This document shows, piece after piece, positions 7,568 through 16,327 of a DNA stretch of 34,462 nucleotides. A model generated the notes under the pieces. It saw nothing but the letters and a program-made list of their open reading frames with translations, did not search any database and was not told the DNA's origin. Where the stretch lies: positions 1 to 34,462 of the forward strand of contig NZ_JAEPMO010000030.1 of NCBI RefSeq assembly GCF_017643905.1. The letters are read 5' to 3'. This DNA comes from Marivita sp. Its GTDB lineage: Bacteria > Pseudomonadota > Alphaproteobacteria > Rhodobacterales > Rhodobacteraceae. Position 1 is the stretch's first letter; each line of letters begins with the position of its first letter. A program made the translations under genes and the position numbers.

Positions 7568-8491
7568 ATGGCGACACAACCCGATCCAGTTCGCGTCGTA
7601 TTGGTAACCGGCCCTTCGGGTGCGGGTCGCAGCACTGCGATCAACGTCCTTGAGGACTTGGGGTTTGAGGCAATCGACAACATTCCGCTGCGCATGATCC
7701 CCCGCCTGTTCGAGGGCGAACCATCGACGCATCCGCTGGCTTTGGGCATTGATGTGCGCAATCGCGATTTTTCGCTGTCGCGCCTGTTGGACCTGCATGA
7801 CGATCTGGTGCGACAGACCGATGGCCACGCCACGCTGCTCTACCTTGATTGCCGACCGGACATCCTCTTGCGGCGCTATTCGGAAACCCGCAGACGCCAT
7901 CCCATGGCACAGGGCGAAACGCCCGAAATCGGGATTGCCCGCGAAATTGAACTTCTGGGACCGGTCGAAACGCGAGCCGATATCCTTATCGACACATCTC
8001 ATTTGTCACCGCATGATCTCAAGGCAGAGCTGCATCAATGGTTTGCAGATGCATCCTCCCAGAAACTGTCGGTCGCTCTGCAATCATTTTCCTACAAGCG
8101 CGGCATCCCCCATGGTGTCGATATGGTGTTCGACTGCCGCTTTCTTGCAAACCCCCATTGGGAACCAGGGCTTCGCAACCAGACCGGGCTGGACGCCGAC
8201 GTGCAGGACTTTGTCGCAAAGGACAGTCGCTTGCCCGTATTCCTTTCCAAAATCACCGAAATGCTGGCGTTCTTGCTGCCAGAAGTTGATCGCGAAGGTA
8301 AAACACACGTATCGATTGGGATTGGATGTACCGGCGGGCAACACCGTTCGGTTGTCGTAACGGAACGGGTCGCGCGAACCCTTGCAGAGCAGGGCTGGCG
8401 AGTGTCAATTGGCCACAAGGAACTGGCGCGCCGGGGGATGGCACCCGCTGGGAATGCAGTCGTGCCGGATCTTGGAGGGTTGGCAAAGTGA
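7568..8491 (+). CDS. rapZ: RapZ-family nucleotide-binding protein
   Basis: The 307-residue protein has an N-terminal P-loop domain with GPSGAGRS at 15-22, the family segment DCRPDILLRRYSETRRRHP (95-113, the family's nucleotide-interacting region), and the conserved C-terminal domain with GCTGGQHRS (253-261). In enterobacteria RapZ is an RNA-binding adaptor that controls GlmS through small RNAs; in alphaproteobacteria its role is less clear and the gene sits with PTS components. The Walker A lysine is replaced by Arg21, which may weaken ATP hydrolysis. The start at 7568 fits the family N-terminus, though its ribosome binding site is weak; it probably relies on coupling to hprK 16 bases upstream. 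Its stop overlaps the GTG start of the EIIA gene. Confidence 0.92.
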   Translation: MATQPDPVRVVLVTGPSGAGRSTAINVLEDLGFEAIDNIPLRMIPRLFEGEPSTHPLALGIDVRNRDFSLSRLLDLHDDLVRQTDGHATLLYLDCRPDILLRRYSETRRRHPMAQGETPEIGIAREIELLGPVETRADILIDTSHLSPHDLKAELHQWFADASSQKLSVALQSFSYKRGIPHGVDMVFDCRFLANPHWEPGLRNQTGLDADVQDFVAKDSRLPVFLSKITEMLAFLLPEVDREGKTHVSIGIGCTGGQHRSVVVTERVARTLAEQGWRVSIGHKELARRGMAPAGNAVVPDLGGLAK

Positions 8492-8889
8492 TCGGCATCG
8501 TGATCGTGGCTCACGGCGGTTTGGCGCAGGAATACCTGTCTGCCGTCGAACATGTCGTTGGTCATCAACCCGGCATGGCTGCCGTTTCCATTGATGCGGA
8601 CCACAATCGCGACGCCAAGCAGAACGAGATTTGCCGTCTTGCCGATGAGGTCGATAAGGGCGACGGCGTGGTGATCGTGACAGACATGTTCGGCGGGTCT
8701 CCATCGAACCTGAGTCTGAGGGCCTGTCAGCCGGAGAATCGTCGGATTGTCTACGGCGCCAACCTGCCGATGTTGATCAAACTGGCGAAAAGCCGCGACA
8801 AATCGGTGCCGGAGGCCGTTCGTGCTGCGTTGGATGCAGGGCGGAAATACATTGACAGCCAAGACATAACTCTGGATCAGAGCGTCTGA
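8488..8889 (+). CDS. PTS EIIA component, mannose family (regulatory)
   Basis: The 133-residue protein is a single EIIA-Man domain. The phospho-accepting His9 lies in IVIVAHGGLAQ, and DMFGGSPSN (about 69-77) is the conserved loop of this family. Translation starts with GTG at 8488, overlapping the rapZ TGA stop (GTGA), with GGAGGG upstream. There is no EIIB, EIIC or EIID gene nearby, so this EIIA presumably accepts phosphate from HPr to regulate other proteins and does not drive sugar transport. It is the alphaproteobacterial EIIA often named manX or ptsM. Confidence 0.93.
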   Translation: MIGIVIVAHGGLAQEYLSAVEHVVGHQPGMAAVSIDADHNRDAKQNEICRLADEVDKGDGVVIVTDMFGGSPSNLSLRACQPENRRIVYGANLPMLIKLAKSRDKSVPEAVRAALDAGRKYIDSQDITLDQSV

Positions 8890-8917
8890 TCACAAGGGTT
8901 TAGGGAGGCCCGGCACC

Positions 8918-9196
8918 ATGTCTGCAACCGCGCAGCGCGTCTTGAAGATCGTGAACGAAAAGGGTTTGCACGCGCGCGCGTCTGCAAAGCTGGTCGAGGT
9001 GGTCGAAGGATTTGACGCAACGGCAGAAGTCCGCAAGGACGGAATGAGCGCATCCGGCGACAGCATCATGGGCCTTTTGATGTTGGCAGCCTCCAAAGGA
9101 ACCTCTATTGAGGTAGTGACTTCAGGGCCTGACGCTGAGGCCCTTGCCACCGCAATCGAAACCTTGGTGGCCGATCGCTTTGGAGAAGGCAGCTGA
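8918..9196 (+). CDS. ptsH: HPr phosphocarrier protein
   Basis: The 92-residue protein matches HPr in length and motifs: His18 in GLHARAS is the site phosphorylated by enzyme I, and Ser49 in GDSIMGLLML is the regulatory serine addressed by HPr kinase. A strong GGGAGG lies 9 bases before the ATG. It is the last PTS gene of the cluster; enzyme I is not encoded in this window. Together with hprK and the EIIA gene it forms a regulatory phosphorelay. Confidence 0.95.
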   Translation: MSATAQRVLKIVNEKGLHARASAKLVEVVEGFDATAEVRKDGMSASGDSIMGLLMLAASKGTSIEVVTSGPDAEALATAIETLVADRFGEGS

Positions 9197-9244
9197 TCCT
9201 CTGGATTGGTTTGACCGACTAGGAACAGGACGGCGCACTGCCTC

Positions 9245-10126
9245 ATGGTTGAAAGCTATCAGCATACGACATCGGACGCGCACCCTGTGGCGCAGACCGA
9301 TGTTCCCTACGATAAGCGCAAGCTGAGCTACGCCAACACGTTCACCAATCCGTGGAAGGCGAACACCATCCGTGCCATGGAATGGATGACGGGCAAGATT
9401 CCGTTGTTGCGTCTGGTGCGGCGGTTTGAACGGATGGGGCCTGCCGAAGGCCAGGCCTTCTGGGGTCAGGCGCTGGGGTTGATGAACATTCGCCTTGAGA
9501 CGCCGCAGGAGCAGATTGCGCGTATTCCCAAGGAAGGTCCTGTGATCGTGGTGGCCAATCATCCCCACGGTCTGGTCGACGGAATGATCCTTGCCGAATT
9601 GATCGGACGGGTTCGGACGGACTACAAGATTTTGACGCGGTCCTTGCTTACCGGTGTAACCGAGATCGAGGAGTTCATGATTCCGGTGCCATTTCCCCAT
9701 GAGGAAGACGCACGGGAACAAAGCCTTGAAATGCGCAGCCGGGCGATGAGCCATCTCAAGAAGGGGGGCGTGATCGCGCTGTTCCCTTCGGGGGTGGTCG
9801 CGTCGAGCGACAGTTTCTTTGGTCCCGCCATAGAGCGTGTCTGGAATCCGTTTACCGCCAATCTGATCCAGCGGTCCGGTGCAACTGTGGTTCCGATCTT
9901 CTTTCCGGGTCAGAACTCGCGCCTGTACCAGATGGCCAGTCAGGTATCCGCGACCCTGCGGCAAGGTTTGCTGATTCACGAGGTGATACAGGCCTGCGGA
10001 AAGCCACAGGCACCGGTTGTCGGGGAACCGATTTCCGCAGATGCGATCGAGGCATTTGCGGGGCGCAGCCGCGATTTCGTCGCATCGCTGCGTGAAACGA
10101 CGATGGGTCTGGGTCAGAAGCCTTAA
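9245..10126 (+). CDS. Lysophospholipid/glycerol acyltransferase family protein
   Basis: The 293-residue protein has a PlsC-like acyltransferase domain. Block I reads NHPHGLVDG (105-113); the first His is spaced HX5D, a variant also seen in NHPxGxLDG-type acyltransferases rather than the classical HX4D. A later FPSG (block III) is the substrate-binding motif. It probably transfers an acyl chain from acyl-ACP or acyl-CoA to a lysolipid at the inner membrane. It follows ptsH by 48 bases on the same strand and may be the last gene of that transcript. The ATG at 9245 has only a distant AGGA, so the start is not firm. Its TAA overlaps the TAA of the convergent hbd gene. Confidence 0.85.
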   Translation: MVESYQHTTSDAHPVAQTDVPYDKRKLSYANTFTNPWKANTIRAMEWMTGKIPLLRLVRRFERMGPAEGQAFWGQALGLMNIRLETPQEQIARIPKEGPVIVVANHPHGLVDGMILAELIGRVRTDYKILTRSLLTGVTEIEEFMIPVPFPHEEDAREQSLEMRSRAMSHLKKGGVIALFPSGVVASSDSFFGPAIERVWNPFTANLIQRSGATVVPIFFPGQNSRLYQMASQVSATLRQGLLIHEVIQACGKPQAPVVGEPISADAIEAFAGRSRDFVASLRETTMGLGQKP

Positions 10127-10998
10127 CGCGTCGGGACGGGTGTTTCGCCGCGATAATCGTAAAATCCGCGCTGCGTCTTGCGGCCCAGCCATCCTGCTTC
10201 GACATACTTGGTCAGCAGCGGGCAGGGGCGGTATTTCGTATCGGCCAAACCGTCATGCAGCACGTTCATGATTGCAAGACAGGTGTCCAAACCGATGAAA
10301 TCCGCGAGTTCCAGTGGACCCATCGGGTGGTTCGCGCCCAGCTTCATCGACTGGTCAATCGAATTCACGTTTCCGACGCCTTCGTACAGCGTGTACACCG
10401 CTTCGTTGATCATCGGCATCAGGATGCGGTTGACGATGAAGGCGGGGAAATCCTCGGCTGACGCGGCGGTCTTGCCCAGTTTCTCGACGACACCGAGGCA
10501 GGTTTCGTAGGTTTCCTTGTCGGTTGCGATGCCGCGGATCAGTTCCACCAGTTGCATCACCGGAACCGGGTTCATGAAGTGAAACCCCATGAATTTTTCC
10601 GGGCGGTCGGTACGGCTCGCCAGACGTGTGATCGAGATCGACGAGGTGTTCGACGTCAGGATCGTGTGCTCACCCAGATGCGGCAGCAGGCTGTCAAAGA
10701 TTTTTTGCTTGATCGTTTCCTGTTCGGTTGCCGCTTCGATGATCAGGTCGGTCTGCGCGACCTGCGGCAGGTCTTGGGTGATGACGATGCGCGCCATCGC
10801 CTGATCCCGTTCTGCTTGGGTGATCTTCTCGCGGCTGACCTGACGATCCATGTTCCGCGCGATCAGGTCCATGGCCCGCTTCAGGGCATCCTCGCTGATA
10901 TCATTCAGGACAACATCATACCCGGCCAAGGCCATGACATGGGCGATCCCGTTGCCCATCTGTCCAGCCCCGACCACGCCGATTGAATTGACCGTCAT
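10123..10998 (-). CDS. 3-hydroxybutyryl-CoA dehydrogenase
   Basis: The 291-residue protein matches the short monofunctional 3-hydroxyacyl-CoA dehydrogenases (about 280-290 residues). It has an N-terminal Rossmann motif GVVGAGQMGNGIA (about 6-18), the catalytic His in GFHFMNPVP, and the C-terminal helical domain with NHPMGPLELADFIGLD. It interconverts acetoacetyl-CoA and 3-hydroxybutyryl-CoA with NAD(P), feeding polyhydroxybutyrate turnover, fatty acid oxidation or, through crotonyl-CoA, the ethylmalonyl-CoA pathway. GGAG lies 7 bases before the start at 10998. It is often adjacent to etfB-etfA; here a DUF6473 gene on the other strand separates them, so it must have its own promoter. Confidence 0.93.
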   Translation of the reverse strand: MTVNSIGVVGAGQMGNGIAHVMALAGYDVVLNDISEDALKRAMDLIARNMDRQVSREKITQAERDQAMARIVITQDLPQVAQTDLIIEAATEQETIKQKIFDSLLPHLGEHTILTSNTSSISITRLASRTDRPEKFMGFHFMNPVPVMQLVELIRGIATDKETYETCLGVVEKLGKTAASAEDFPAFIVNRILMPMINEAVYTLYEGVGNVNSIDQSMKLGANHPMGPLELADFIGLDTCLAIMNVLHDGLADTKYRPCPLLTKYVEAGWLGRKTQRGFYDYRGETPVPTR

Positions 10999-11147
10999 GC
11001 GACTGCTCCATCCGTTTCGCCGCAACAATGACCTGTGGGGCAGGGGGCTGCAAGGCGGATCGGGGCGATGCCTCGATTTTTAGCTTTAGCGTTTTGGGAA
11101 CCGAATCACGGCACCTTGATCCTTGGGTGAAGAAAAGGGTTGGGTGA

Positions 11148-11960
11148 ATGGATATTTCCTCGACGCGCAATCAAGCTGTTGATTATGCGCCGTGTCGCTA
11201 TGGTGGATCGCGATTGTGGTTTCGGGGGCCGCGACGGTCGCTGCGGTCGTCCTATGTGGCCTGTCTGGGCGGGTGCGGTGTCTACGGCCGCTACGTGGCG
11301 CGTCCATGGACGCAACTTCTCGAAGCGCGGGTTGGCTGCACCGTGGTGAACCTCGGGGTCGAGAATGCGGGCATTGACGCCTATCTCAACGATCCGGGGG
11401 CTTTGGCCACCGCTGCGAACGCGCGCGTGGTGGTGATTCAACTGACGGGCACGCACAATATCTCGAACCGGTTCTACGCAACTCATCCGCGTCGCAACGA
11501 CCGGTTTCTCAAAGCCTCTCAGGCACTTATCTCGTTGTATCCTGAAATGGATTTTACCGAAGTTCACTTCACACGCCATCTGTTGTCACGCTTGCACACC
11601 ATCTGTCCCGAACGGTTCGATATGGTCGCGCGTGAAGTGCAAACCGCGTGGCAGGCGCGCATGCGGTCGCTGCTTGCACAGATGACCGGGGATGTGGTCC
11701 TGCTTTGGTTTTCGTCCAATCCGCTGCGCGATACTTTTGGCCACGGTGATGACCTGTTCCTCAGCCGCGAAATGGCTGATGGGCTTGCGCCGCACGTGCG
11801 GGCTTTGATCGAGGTTCAGCCCAAGACGTGGCGTGCGCCAGATGAATTTCTTGATGTGCCGCCATTGGAGATCTCGCGGGCAGCTCATCTTCCGGGGGCG
11901 GCGGCACATGCGGAAGTGGCGGAAGCGCTGGCGCAGGCGATTATTCCGGCGCTGCAATAG
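11148..11960 (+). CDS. DUF6473 family protein
   Basis: The 270-residue protein matches a family I associate with Rhodobacterales: an N-terminal [18 protein letters not shown] segment (13-30), then [12 protein letters not shown] (36-47) resembling the first strand-loop of SGNH-like folds, [16 protein letters not shown] (67-82), a [11 protein letters not shown] block and the [12 protein letters not shown] block (about 113-124). No membrane segment or signal peptide is evident. Relatives are often found near sulfotransferase or polysaccharide genes, which suggests a surface-polymer role, but function is unproven. It lies alone on the plus strand between hbd and etfA, and shares its end region with the etfA terminator. 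The start has only a weak AGGG upstream. Confidence 0.72.
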   Translation: MDISSTRNQAVDYAPCRYGGSRLWFRGPRRSLRSSYVACLGGCGVYGRYVARPWTQLLEARVGCTVVNLGVENAGIDAYLNDPGALATAANARVVVIQLTGTHNISNRFYATHPRRNDRFLKASQALISLYPEMDFTEVHFTRHLLSRLHTICPERFDMVAREVQTAWQARMRSLLAQMTGDVVLLWFSSNPLRDTFGHGDDLFLSREMADGLAPHVRALIEVQPKTWRAPDEFLDVPPLEISRAAHLPGAAAHAEVAEALAQAIIPALQ

Positions 11961-11989
11961 AAAACGGCGCGCCTTTGACGGGCGCGCCG
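11961..11989 (-). terminator. Rho-independent terminator of etfBA
   Basis: A 9-bp stem CGGCGCGCC / GGCGCGCCG (11965-11973 and 11981-11989) with a 7-base loop lies 23 bases after the etfA stop. On the minus strand it is followed by GTTTTC. On the plus strand there is no T-tract, although the hairpin directly follows the DUF6473 stop. Confidence 0.75.
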
Positions 11990-12012
11990 GTCGGTCTGGT
12001 TTACTGCTGAGA

Positions 12013-12942
12013 TCAGCTGAGCTTTTCGGTGAGTTCCGGGACGGCCTGGAACAGGTCCGCCACAAGCCCGAAATCCGCGACCTGGAAGATCGGGGCTTCT
12101 TCGTCCTTGTTGATGGCGACGATGATCTTGCTGTCCTTCATGCCCGCAAGGTGCTGAATCGCACCCGAGATGCCGACGGCGATGTAGAGATCAGGCGCAA
12201 CCACCTTGCCGGTCTGACCCACCTGCCAGTCGTTCGGGGCGAAGCCCGAGTCGACAGCAGCGCGCGACGCGCCAACGGCGGCGCCCAGGGTGTCGGCCAG
12301 CTTTTCGATCATGGCGAAGTCGCTTTCGGACCCAACGCCACGACCGCCGGAGACCACGATGCCCGCAGAGGTCAGTTCGGGACGGTCGCTTGCGGCGACC
12401 TTGTCTTCGACCCATTCGCTGAGGCCCGGATTGTCGCCGACTGCGATGGCGTCGACGGATGCCGAGCCGCCGGTCGGTGCGGCGTCAAAGGTCGACGTCC
12501 GGAACGAGATCACCTTGGTCGCATCCGAGGATTTGACGGTCTGGATCGCGTTGCCCGCGTAGATCGGGCGCCCGAACGTGTCGGCATCCACAACGGCAGT
12601 CACGTCGGTGATCACCATCACATCCAGAAGCGCTGCAACGCGCGGCAGGATGTTCTTGGCGTCCGTCGTCGCGGGGGCGACGATGTGGCTGTAATCGCCT
12701 GCAATAGATGCGATCAACGCAGAGACAGGCTCGGCCAGACGATGCCCGTAAAGCGCATCTTCGGCCAGCAGCACCTTGGACACACCTTCGATGGTCGCCG
12801 CTTCGTCAGCGGCGGCTTTAGCAGACGCGCCAGCGGCCAGAACGGTCACGTCACCCAACGCTTTGGCGGCGGTCACGGTCTTGGCGGTGGCGTCCATCGC
12901 CAGTGCGCCATCGGTGATTTCGGCAATCAGAAGAACGGCCAT
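12013..12942 (-). CDS. etfA: Electron transfer flavoprotein alpha subunit
   Basis: The 309-residue protein has the ETF-alpha N-terminal domain and the C-terminal FAD-binding domain with [38 protein letters not shown] and the closing [17 protein letters not shown] segment. With EtfB it forms the soluble heterodimer that takes electrons from acyl-CoA dehydrogenases (including Mcd encoded here) and delivers them to ETF:quinone oxidoreductase. Its ATG overlaps the etfB TAA by one base (TAATG), giving tight translational coupling. A terminator follows. Confidence 0.97.
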   Translation of the reverse strand: MAVLLIAEITDGALAMDATAKTVTAAKALGDVTVLAAGASAKAAADEAATIEGVSKVLLAEDALYGHRLAEPVSALIASIAGDYSHIVAPATTDAKNILPRVAALLDVMVITDVTAVVDADTFGRPIYAGNAIQTVKSSDATKVISFRTSTFDAAPTGGSASVDAIAVGDNPGLSEWVEDKVAASDRPELTSAGIVVSGGRGVGSESDFAMIEKLADTLGAAVGASRAAVDSGFAPNDWQVGQTGKVVAPDLYIAVGISGAIQHLAGMKDSKIIVAINKDEEAPIFQVADFGLVADLFQAVPELTEKLS

Positions 12943-13700
12943 TACACAGCTCCCACTTCTTTGAGTTTCGCGACCAGCTCGTCGACCGAGCCCACCTTGA
13001 TGCCCGCTGCACGCTCCGACGGTTCGGAGGTCTTCACGATCTCAAGGCGCGGTGTGACATCGACGCCGTAATCGGCGGCTGTCTTTTCATCGAGCGGCTT
13101 TTTCTTCGCTTTCATGATGTTCGGCAGCGACGCATAGCGCGGCTCATTGAGACGCAGGTCGGTCGAAATGATCGTCGGCATCTTGACCTTGATGGTCTGC
13201 AAGCCGCCGTCGACTTCGCGCGTCACAACCGCATGATCTCCGTCGATGTCGACATTGTTGGCATACATCGCCTGCGACCAGCCCAAGAGCGCCGACAGCA
13301 TCTGGCCGGTGGCGTTCATGTCATTGTCGATGGCCTGCTTGCCGCAAAGCACCAGGCCCGGCGCTTCGTCCTTGACGATGGCGGCAAGGATTTTCGCCAC
13401 GGCCAGCGGTTCGATATCGGTGTGCACGTCATCGGCGGCAACCACGAGGATTGCGCGGTCTGCACCCATCGCCAAGGCCGTGCGCAAGGTTTCCTGACTC
13501 TGCTTGACGCCGATGCTGACGGCGACGATCTCGTCGGCTTTGCCCGCTTCCTTCAGACGAATGGCCTCTTCTACGGCGATCTCGTCAAAGGGGTTCATCG
13601 ACATCTTGACGTTGGCGAGATCGACACCGGACCCATCCGCTTTGACGCGAACTTTCACGTTGTAATCGATCACGCGTTTGACAGGTACCAAGACCTTCAT
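12942..13700 (-). CDS. etfB: Electron transfer flavoprotein beta subunit
   Basis: The 252-residue protein has the EtfB N-terminus [10 protein letters not shown], the AMP/adenine-binding central sheet and the family signature [20 protein letters not shown] (about 188-207), which also forms the recognition loop for partner dehydrogenases. A GAGAGGAAC ribosome site precedes the ATG. It is the first gene of an etfB-etfA operon. The 168-base upstream region contains two inverted repeats (13722-13741 and 13791-13848) that may bear on regulation. Confidence 0.97.
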   Translation of the reverse strand: MKVLVPVKRVIDYNVKVRVKADGSGVDLANVKMSMNPFDEIAVEEAIRLKEAGKADEIVAVSIGVKQSQETLRTALAMGADRAILVVAADDVHTDIEPLAVAKILAAIVKDEAPGLVLCGKQAIDNDMNATGQMLSALLGWSQAMYANNVDIDGDHAVVTREVDGGLQTIKVKMPTIISTDLRLNEPRYASLPNIMKAKKKPLDEKTAADYGVDVTPRLEIVKTSEPSERAAGIKVGSVDELVAKLKEVGAV

Positions 13701-13721
13701 GGGCGAGTTCCTCTCGTTGGG

Positions 13722-13848
13722 ATCGCAGGGAAATCTGCGATTCTGACGTTTCGTTCCGGGGAAGGGATACCGAACCCTGAACAGGGGAAACAGGGCAAAA
13801 TCGTCACGTTAGCGCCATCGGACGTCGCGTTTTTCAGTATTTGCCCTG
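13722..13848. repeat. Two inverted repeats upstream of etfB
   Basis: ATCGCAG/CTGCGAT (13722-13728 and 13735-13741) forms a 7-bp hairpin in the probable etfB leader. CAGGGCAAA (13791-13799) and TTTGCCCTG (13840-13848) form a perfect 9-bp pair 40 bases apart; the second arm is near the 3' end of the M48 peptidase gene. They may be operator halves or transcript-end structure. Confidence 0.45.
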
Positions 13849-13868
13849 AGTCATGCTGTGATGCGGCA

Positions 13869-14990
13869 TCAATCGCAGATGTTCTGAAGGGCCCGCCATT
13901 CCTGCGCCGTCAACAGCGGAACCGCCTCGAAACCGCTTGGAGTCGCGTCCCGGGCGGCTTGAACACGGTCACCGAGGGAGGGGTGGCTGAGGAAATGCGC
14001 GACAAACGGGCTGGTTTCGCCTCCAAGTTCGCGAAACCGTTCGAACATCGTGGCCAAGGCCGATGGGGCGATCTGCGCCTCGATCAGAACAGAATGGGCA
14101 AAGACATCTGCATCCGCCTCTGCGCCCTGACTGTATTGTGCTTCGATCAGACGCTCTGCCAGTAACAGGACGGCGGCGCCCCCGGCGAAATCCCCGAACA
14201 GAAGGCCCAGAACACCCAAAGATCCGGCGGACCGCAGCGCATGGCGTGTGGGATCGCGGCTCACCACATGGCCGATTTCATGTGCAAAGACGGCGGCCAC
14301 TTCTTCGGGGGTTTGCGCTTTGTCGATGAGGCCGCGGCAAAACACGATGTAATTGCCGGGCAAGGCAAAGGCGTTGATCATCTCGTGATCCAAAACCGAC
14401 ACCGTCAGCGTTTGCTGCTCGGGCAAGGCATTCTGCAATCGGGTTTCCATCTTGGCCAAAGCGGCCAGACCGTCTGGGTTGTCGCAGACCGGTACAGGGT
14501 TCAGCCCGGTTTGATCCAAGGCAGTGCGGATCTGGTTCAGCGTAACCTCACCCAACGCGCGCTCGCCTTCGGGTGGGATGAAGCGGGCAAGCTGGTTGGC
14601 CATCGTCGGGACCAGAACGAAAATGATCAGCGCGACCGACGCCAAAGCGGCCATGGCCCAAACGATCAGCGGGCCGCGTTTGGTCACTTTGGGTCGCTTG
14701 GTACGGTTTGGTAGGCGCGGTGCCAATGTGTGGTCCGCAAGCACGATGCGTTGAACCGGATCATTGGCCAGTTGAAGCACCATCTGGTCGCCCCCCGCCT
14801 GATCGGGAACCTCGCGGATCTCGGTCAAAGGCCAACGAATTTCCGCACCTGTATCCGCCAGCCCGACAAGCGCCTTGGTGTCTTCGTCCACGGTCAAAGC
14901 CACATGTGCCGGCGCAGCGCGGATGCCATCGAAGTAAGTCGCAGCGGCAGAGAAGGGTTCGGGGGCGCGGCCCACGCGCAGAACAGTCAT
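13869..14990 (-). CDS. Membrane-anchored M48 family zinc metallopeptidase
   Basis: The 373-residue protein has an N-terminal domain of about 100 residues, one membrane helix (about 107-128) and a C-terminal M48 peptidase domain with the zinc motif HEIGH (237-241) and the third ligand Glu291 in GAEADADVF. It resembles HtpX/BepA-like peptidases with a single anchor, so the catalytic domain is probably periplasmic and acts in envelope protein quality control; substrates are unknown. Its ATG overlaps the TGA of the upstream YjgN-like gene (ATGA), so the two are translationally coupled and likely act together at the membrane. Confidence 0.88.
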   Translation of the reverse strand: MTVLRVGRAPEPFSAAATYFDGIRAAPAHVALTVDEDTKALVGLADTGAEIRWPLTEIREVPDQAGGDQMVLQLANDPVQRIVLADHTLAPRLPNRTKRPKVTKRGPLIVWAMAALASVALIIFVLVPTMANQLARFIPPEGERALGEVTLNQIRTALDQTGLNPVPVCDNPDGLAALAKMETRLQNALPEQQTLTVSVLDHEMINAFALPGNYIVFCRGLIDKAQTPEEVAAVFAHEIGHVVSRDPTRHALRSAGSLGVLGLLFGDFAGGAAVLLLAERLIEAQYSQGAEADADVFAHSVLIEAQIAPSALATMFERFRELGGETSPFVAHFLSHPSLGDRVQAARDATPSGFEAVPLLTAQEWRALQNICD

Positions 14991-16327
14991 AGCGATGCCC
15001 CAACGTCCAGCGCGTCGGCAAAGCCTTCGGCTTCGGCGAACTCGTCGCGCGGGCGCTGCCGGATGTCCGAGGTGGCTGAGGCAGGCGCGAGCGTGAGGGT
15101 CGAGAAATAGTGACGGATCACCGGCAAGGTGATGAACACATTGGTGAGTGCCGACCACAGCAGGAAGATAGTGAAATAGATCATCACGCTCAGCCCGATG
15201 ATGACGTATCGCCCAAGACCCGCAACCGGTGCAATCACGTCCTCCAGTCCCATCTCGGTGAGAATGTCGGCGGACTGGATCAGCAAGAGTAGAAACCCGA
15301 GGACCATAAACGGGATGAAGACAGCAGCGGAGGCCAGAAGCGTGCCCAGAACGTAGATCATCAATACCCGGAATGCGCTTGGCGACAATGTGAAGCTGAC
15401 GCAGTTGATCCTTTTGGTTTCAGTCAGACGCCGCAGGCTTTCGACACGGTAATAGAAGAGACCATAAAGGCCGATGAAGGTGGCGAACACGCAAATCCCT
15501 GCGCCCAGCGGGATGTTTTCCGCAAAGATAGCGCCGCCGCCGACCAAGGCGATCCCGAGTGCGAGGAACATTGGTTTCATCGCTGGATAGAGCATCGTCC
15601 ACTTGCCGCCCTGTTCCATGCGGGCCGTGCCGAAAAATGTGCGGTCGGTTTTGTACTTCTCAAGCCAGAATGTCATGCGTGGCAACAGCAGACCAAGGCT
15701 GAGGAGTGTGACCGTCCAATGCAGGACCGCGCGCCACGCATAGCCCCATGCGCCTGGCTCGAGCCCGAACCGAAGGCCGCGCCAGCGGGTGCGGGCCAGG
15801 ATGTATCGGCGGGCGCGATATTGGGCAAAGAACCAGAGCGGGATCACACCGACAAGGCTGGTGGCGTAGGCTGCGAAATTGTCCTGAAAGAGCGAGAAGC
15901 TCGCAAACATCAGGATCAGGTTTACGATGCCGATGTAGAAAGCCAGCACGACGACGGCAAAGAGAAACCCCAGAAGTTTTTCCATAGGGTCGCCCACGTA
16001 TTCGAGCGGATAGCCTCCGGGCCGGATCGCGGACCAGTACCACCGGCGCAACCGCGTCCGCATCCAGAAACGGTAGAAACCAAGGGTCAGTACCGTCAGA
16101 AAACCTGTCTTGAGTGCCAGCCAGAACAGCGTAGTTCGGGTGCCAACGACCTCAGTGCGCAGCGTGTCCGCGTCAGGTGAAGGTGTTGTCTCTGGGGAAA
16201 CCGCGCGGGGCCATACGTCCCGACCCGGCGCGCTTTCCTGCCCATTCGGCGAGGTCTGTTTCGGTTCTGGTGCGTCCGGCCGGATCGCGCCAGGTGAGGC
16301 CTTCTCCCAGGGTGAAGGTGGTTGCAT
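14987..16327 (-). CDS. YjgN/DUF898 family multi-pass membrane protein
   Basis: The core of this protein starts with [23 protein letters not shown] and continues with about eight hydrophobic segments, the charged [12 protein letters not shown] loop and repeated [12 protein letters not shown]-type motifs, all typical of DUF898 (E. coli YjgN). The role is unknown; pairing with an M48 peptidase is recurrent and the peptidase start overlaps this stop. The start is uncertain. The only in-frame ATG before the first helix is at 16327, which would overlap the end of parC by 155 bases and add about 60 proline-rich residues. A non-ATG start (CTG near 16156) just after the parC stop would give a protein with the usual family N-terminus. 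Confidence 0.8.
   Translation of the reverse strand: MQPPSPWEKASPGAIRPDAPEPKQTSPNGQESAPGRDVWPRAVSPETTPSPDADTLRTEVVGTRTTLFWLALKTGFLTVLTLGFYRFWMRTRLRRWYWSAIRPGGYPLEYVGDPMEKLLGFLFAVVVLAFYIGIVNLILMFASFSLFQDNFAAYATSLVGVIPLWFFAQYRARRYILARTRWRGLRFGLEPGAWGYAWRAVLHWTVTLLSLGLLLPRMTFWLEKYKTDRTFFGTARMEQGGKWTMLYPAMKPMFLALGIALVGGGAIFAENIPLGAGICVFATFIGLYGLFYYRVESLRRLTETKRINCVSFTLSPSAFRVLMIYVLGTLLASAAVFIPFMVLGFLLLLIQSADILTEMGLEDVIAPVAGLGRYVIIGLSVMIYFTIFLLWSALTNVFITLPVIRHYFSTLTLAPASATSDIRQRPRDEFAEAEGFADALDVGASL

Noticed and set aside
11833-13071. Plus-strand open frame of 412 codons opposite etfA
   Set aside because: It crosses the DUF6473 end, a terminator and the etfA/etfB junction and has no recognisable domain.
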